In this document: piece by piece, positions 60,828 through 64,000 of the stretch
Position numbering within the stretch: position 1 is the stretch's first letter
How the letters are laid out: the number at the start of each line of letters is the position of its first letter
From: a virus
Virus record (IMG/VR): IMGVR_UViG_3300034684_000059
Span: 1 to 64,000 of that record
Reading direction: 5' to 3' (one strand)
Length of the DNA: 64,000 bases
Program-made: the position numbers and the translations under genes
The notes under the pieces: model-generated
Seen by the model: the letters and a program-made list of their open reading frames with translations, nothing else
Told to the model about the DNA's origin: nothing
Databases searched by the model: none

Positions 60828-60835
60828 TTTTGAAC
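60828..60835 (+). promoter_or_regulatory. TATATTAC early-type promoter with no gene behind it
   Basis: ATTTGAAGGATATATTACTTTTTTGAAC. The next plus-strand features are a structured 100-base stretch and a terminator, not a gene. Confidence 0.7.
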
Positions 60836-60839
60836 AAGA

Positions 60840-60975
60840 GACTAGGACACTCTTATTTAAATAACCACTCCATTGTCCTTCAAACAGATGAGTCCGTGTC
60901 CAGCTTATCTGTGGGTCGTTAAGGCGGACACAATTTAGGAAGATCGTACTAGCCCCCAAGGTACGATCTTCCTTT
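60840..60975 (+). ncRNA. Probable small non-coding RNA
   Basis: The segment lies between the TATATTAC promoter at 60828 and a terminator hairpin at 60937-60973. It can pair with itself in several ways: GGACAC with GTGTCC, CAGAT with ATCTG, and GTCCG with CGGAC. The only ATG frame (60888-60938, 16 residues) has no ribosome binding site and runs into the terminator stem. The exact 5' end is a guess from the promoter position. Function unknown; other early-type units here encode proteins, which makes this one unusual. Confidence 0.5.
60937..60973 (+). terminator. Rho-independent terminator of the small RNA
   Basis: AGGAAGATCGTAC, 11-base loop AGCCCCCAA region, GTACGATCTTCCT, followed by TTATTTTTTTTTT. 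Confidence 0.88.
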
Positions 60976-60990
60976 ATTTTTTTTTGTTTA

Positions 60991-62934
60991 CTAGGGCATT
61001 CTTGTAAGATTGAACAGAGTTATGTCTGTCAAGTCAGTAGATGCTGACTTGAAGAACTTGCCATCCGTCCCGATAATGGAGCGAATACTACTAAGATACT
61101 CTTGACATTCTCTAGTAGCTTCATCGCTCATTATTCCGTTTAGTGAGACAGTATCCCCATCGTAATCTGCTCCAAGTCCTCTGGTTTGAGAATCGTGGAT
61201 TATCAGACTGTCTACATAGTCTTTGCCCAATATTGGGTAGTGTGGGAGGATGTACTCTTGTGTTTCATTGAACTGAGAACAGAATCTAACTTCTCTACTA
61301 GGAGCGGTAGTTCCGATCTTAGTTTTAGCCACGTAAGTTGAACCAAGTTCAATAGCAGGATATCGTGTAACTTGACTATATTTGTCTTGAGTAGCTCGGT
61401 AAACCGCAAAGTACATCATCTCTAAATAACTAAGCGGACGGATCTTTGAACGATCTACTTTTTCAGATCGGATCTGATCCGCTGTTAACAAGACAAGTTC
61501 AAGTACTGCTATATCTGAATGTTTACCAAAATACTCTTTTTGTTCTTCAGTTAACTCATCGTACTTGGGATGACTTTTAAGTCGTAGAAGTTCTTGTCTA
61601 CTATTGACTTTGTATACTTCTCCCCAAGGAGTCTTTACTTGATCATCTTCGTGGTACTTATGAAAATCATCTCCAACTACAGTTGTGATGATATTAACTT
61701 CATTCCGGAACTTTAATGTTTCTGTTTCCGAGAATTCGATATTTTTTACGTTCGATTCCATAAAGGACACAAAATCGTCAACGTTCTTCAGAACATATAT
61801 TCTATCTCCAAGATCGTACACTAAAAACGGATAATAAAACTTATTGTTCTTATCTCGGACGATCACGGGTTTTGTTCGTATGTGTGCATTTTGGAACATC
61901 TGGATAATGGATTCCAGTCCAAGAGAACTTATCCCTTTTGTAACTTCCCGGTCAGTAACTTCAATATACTGAGTTTTGTATGTTTTAGGATCGATCGCAG
62001 TAATTGTAGTTTCACCTGAGCCAAATATCTGACTGTAAAACAATTCTCTTAGGGTATGTATCACAAGTGGCTGAAATGCTTTTGCTGCCTGGAACAATGG
62101 AATTATAGTTTCGTTGTGTTTGTGATAACTTGACGATTCTGGAGACGCAGCTTCTGATGTGGATACACTGATAACGTTACGTGATCCCCAAGCGATAGCT
62201 CTACGTGCGTATCTTCTCTGAACAAATCCGGTCTTTCCATCAAGAAAGTTCTTATGATAAAGATAAAGTTCGAATAACTTCTTTTGAAGAAGATACCGAA
62301 CCCCATCGTAGAGTTTGTTCATGACAGGATCTTCACTATCTTTTACTTCCTGAGATAAACTAAGCAAAGATAAGTATATTTGATTGATTTCATCTGAAGT
62401 ATACATATCTCCATCTTTACGCATATCTCGGATGCCTGCGGGAAGTATCAGAAGTTTAGTCGTAAATGCGACATTTTTTTCTCGCAATTGTTCAAGTACT
62501 TTGATTTTATTTGTTCTTGATCTTGACTTATTACGAACAAATTTTAACTGAGGAAATATCCTAACTACAAATGAATATCCTGTTTCTGCTCCAGGTGTAG
62601 TCGGTTCTGCAGGAACTAGATCTTTAAGTTTATTGTCGAATTTAGCATACGCTTTTCCTTCCATAATGGTTTGATAAAATCCTTTGATGTCTATCAAGTT
62701 CTTGTATGCAATAGGAACAAATATCTTAGAACCTAAGGTCATATACCCCAATCTACCTAGACGTTCTGTACTTCCAACTTGCCCAAAAATAGTTTCTGAG
62801 TAGAGACCGTCTGGATGGAATTTTGTACTAGATGGCTCCCAAGATAAAAATGATGTTACTTCCCCTATCTCGTGTTCATTTATAAACTTATCTATATCTA
62901 ACGGCCAGATATTAAACGGACTTTGCGGTTCCAT
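60991..62934 (-). CDS. RNA polymerase beta' subunit N-terminal half, second polymerase
   Basis: 647 residues, ATG 62934 behind GGAGGTAAACAATATC. The N-terminal region (TSFLSWEPSSTKFHPDGLY, then SETIFGQ, then RLGRLGYMTLG) is the counterpart of the bacterial beta' start (SWGEV, PERDGLFC, IFGP, RMGHI), without the zinc ribbon found in the 10592 protein. Near the end, GLGADYDGDTVSLNG carries the catalytic DxDGD at 590-594. It is a different beta' half from 10592, so a second polymerase exists; by analogy with phiKZ I infer the virion RNAP, which is packaged and injected to read early promoters. The partner beta' C and both beta halves of this polymerase are not in the window. A Lys/Thr-rich loop near residue 120-135 may be phage-specific. 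Confidence 0.9.
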   Translation of the reverse strand: MEPQSPFNIWPLDIDKFINEHEIGEVTSFLSWEPSSTKFHPDGLYSETIFGQVGSTERLGRLGYMTLGSKIFVPIAYKNLIDIKGFYQTIMEGKAYAKFDNKLKDLVPAEPTTPGAETGYSFVVRIFPQLKFVRNKSRSRTNKIKVLEQLREKNVAFTTKLLILPAGIRDMRKDGDMYTSDEINQIYLSLLSLSQEVKDSEDPVMNKLYDGVRYLLQKKLFELYLYHKNFLDGKTGFVQRRYARRAIAWGSRNVISVSTSEAASPESSSYHKHNETIIPLFQAAKAFQPLVIHTLRELFYSQIFGSGETTITAIDPKTYKTQYIEVTDREVTKGISSLGLESIIQMFQNAHIRTKPVIVRDKNNKFYYPFLVYDLGDRIYVLKNVDDFVSFMESNVKNIEFSETETLKFRNEVNIITTVVGDDFHKYHEDDQVKTPWGEVYKVNSRQELLRLKSHPKYDELTEEQKEYFGKHSDIAVLELVLLTADQIRSEKVDRSKIRPLSYLEMMYFAVYRATQDKYSQVTRYPAIELGSTYVAKTKIGTTAPSREVRFCSQFNETQEYILPHYPILGKDYVDSLIIHDSQTRGLGADYDGDTVSLNGIMSDEATRECQEYLSSIRSIIGTDGKFFKSASTDLTDITLFNLTRMP

Positions 62935-63029
62935 GATATTGTTTACCTCCGATCATTGAAGAGCATAAAATGAGTCAGAACTGGATATAAGATGCTTACC
63001 ACTCAATCCACGACCATATGGAGATACAT

Positions 63030-63959
63030 ATGTCAGAGTCTCATTTTGATCAAGATAATTTCAATGTTGAGTATTTAAAAGACTTAACAAAAGTCAGAAA
63101 ATGTGTATATCTAGATCTTACGTATTGTATCGATCTCTACGTAAGTTTTTTTATCTACTACTGCACCATCCTCAAACCCAACGAAGAGTTATTTTTACAT
63201 GTAAAAGAAAATCTCGTCAAATACGACCATAGAAGAGACTTTGAACATGCTAAATATTTTCCTAATTTCAATATATCGGACGAACAAGTAATCGAATATT
63301 TGAATGATCCGGAACATCAATCAAAAATTTTACATGTGGGTATAAATACTCTTGTGGGAAGGATGCTTCCGGATATCCATAAACATCTTAGAAAACTAAA
63401 CAGTGGACTAGGATATTACGGACCAATCGAATATTGGATAAATACCCATCCCATCCAAGACTTAACAAACTATTCAATAGAACTTTTAAAAGACAGATTC
63501 TTAAAGATAGATCCTGACAACTACATAACAAATATCACCGCATCGAAAAACTTCAAAGAAGAAGATTTTTCAGATCTGACTGCAGAAGAAAGAATCGCAC
63601 TTGAGCTTGACCTTTCTCAGATCAAAAATGATCCTACTTTAAGAATTGCACTTACACATAAACCTTGTAGACAGATCTCTATAAAAGATCTGAAAAAAGT
63701 AGATATATTCTTTTTGAATGATCTAAGAGAATTTGATGACCCATTAAGTTCGCTTTATTCTCCAATCGTCAACAATCTGGTATTTCAGGATGCGTTGGTA
63801 TGTGTTCCTAGAAGATACACTAATCCTGAAATCATTGAGCAACTTCCTAATCTAAGTCAACAGGAAAAAGACCAAGCACTGGCAATTGCTCCACTTGTTG
63901 CATCGATGTATTTTGAAATGATATATTTCGATCCTTGGATTCTAAATAAAAAGGGATAG
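63030..63959 (+). CDS. Unknown 309-residue protein, divergent from RNAP gene
   Basis: I place the start at ATG 63030 (MSESHFDQDN), because the TGGAGATACAT before it is a good ribosome binding site that itself includes the ATG at 63018. The protein is acidic and helical, with a Tyr-rich N-terminal third and a long Asp/Glu-rich middle. No family is recognised. It is divergent from the RNAP beta' gene (95 bases between) and coupled to the next gene three bases on, so an assembly or virion role is possible. Confidence 0.75.
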   Translation: MSESHFDQDNFNVEYLKDLTKVRKCVYLDLTYCIDLYVSFFIYYCTILKPNEELFLHVKENLVKYDHRRDFEHAKYFPNFNISDEQVIEYLNDPEHQSKILHVGINTLVGRMLPDIHKHLRKLNSGLGYYGPIEYWINTHPIQDLTNYSIELLKDRFLKIDPDNYITNITASKNFKEEDFSDLTAEERIALELDLSQIKNDPTLRIALTHKPCRQISIKDLKKVDIFFLNDLREFDDPLSSLYSPIVNNLVFQDALVCVPRRYTNPEIIEQLPNLSQQEKDQALAIAPLVASMYFEMIYFDPWILNKKG

Positions 63960-63962
63960 ACC

Positions 63963-64000
63963 ATGGCAAAACATGACGATTTTGAAATGGGTTCTGAATT
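63963..64000 (+). CDS. Start of a further gene (cut by window edge)
   Basis: ATG at 63963, three bases after the previous stop, with AAAAGGGATAGACC upstream. Only 12 codons (MAKHDDFEMGSE) are visible. The tight coupling supports a real gene; nothing can be said of its function. Confidence 0.6.
   Translation, partial: MAKHDDFEMGSE

Noticed and set aside
60881-60935. Possible hammerhead ribozyme (GATGAGTCCGTG is shared with the classic hammerhead core)
   Set aside because: The invariant CTGANGA is CAGATGA here, and the GAAA after stem II is missing (ACAA instead), so the catalytic core is incomplete.
60888-60938. 16-codon frame in the presumed small RNA
   Set aside because: No ribosome binding site, and its stop lies in the terminator stem.
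1-64000. tRNA genes, CRISPR arrays and insertion sequences
   Set aside because: I looked for cloverleaf patterns, regularly spaced direct repeats and transposase motifs by eye and found none. A tRNAscan run would be decisive for tRNAs.

Overview
The window is a stretch of a large, AT-rich, tightly packed bacteriophage genome of the phiKZ-like jumbo-phage type. The main evidence is pieces of multisubunit RNA polymerase (RNAP) split into separate genes: a beta' N-terminal half with a DFDGD active-site loop (10592-12100), a beta C-terminal half (24661-26823) followed directly by a beta' C-terminal half (26833-28782), and a second, different beta' N-terminal half with DYDGD (60991-62934, minus strand). 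Two DxDGD subunits imply two polymerases, as in phiKZ, which has a virion RNAP and a non-virion RNAP. A repeated TATATTAC element sits 37-92 bp upstream of eight start codons or operons and of one gene-less unit. As I recall, this octamer is the early-promoter consensus of phiKZ. A class III ribonucleotide reductase (nrdD with an in-frame mini-intein, and nrdG) points to an anaerobic or facultative host. A GH24 lysozyme with an N-terminal signal anchor suggests a Gram-negative host. No ribosomal, tRNA or obvious chromosomal host gene is visible.

Layout. 1-8.7 kb: virion and tail genes, with three fibre-like genes on the minus strand and a plus-strand tail/baseplate operon. 8.9-16.7 kb: one strongly codon-biased abundant protein, the RNAP beta' N half, then a DNA-metabolism run (SbcD/Mre11-like nuclease, unknown protein, possible ssDNA-binding protein with an Asn-rich tail). 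16.8-24.2 kb: large unknown, mostly structural-looking proteins ending in a central-spike-like protein. 24.6-33.5 kb: RNAP beta C and beta' C halves, a Lys/Thr-rich basic protein, an SF2 helicase, a protein with a thrombospondin type 1 domain, a SLOG-family protein and a membrane protein. 33.5-42.3 kb: small unknown genes, nrdD, more promoter-driven short genes, a DUF4326 protein. 42.4-44.0 kb: a Gly-rich adhesin on the minus strand and a gene-free region with a striking G-run cluster. 44.1-48.6 kb: a cassette of small unknown genes behind doubled TATATTAC promoters, then a decayed adenylosuccinate synthetase. 48.7-59.3 kb: unknown early gene, nrdG, endolysin, virion proteins, a frameshifted small gene, a tail-fibre-assembly-like protein and a second Gly-rich adhesin. 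59.4-64 kb: a protein with sixteen exact 24-residue BspA/DUF285 repeats, a promoter-terminator pair with no gene between (probable small RNA), the second RNAP beta' N half, and the start of another structural-looking operon.

How it works together: TATATTAC promoters would be read by the injected virion RNAP and switch on early genes plus at least one non-virion RNAP subunit (beta C and beta' C). The non-virion RNAP would then transcribe the remaining genes, including virion and lysis genes. Nearly every transcription unit ends in a long, almost perfect hairpin, many usable on both strands. Most proteins here are unrecognised. I call them structural only where size, company or motifs support it, and I say so in each entry.
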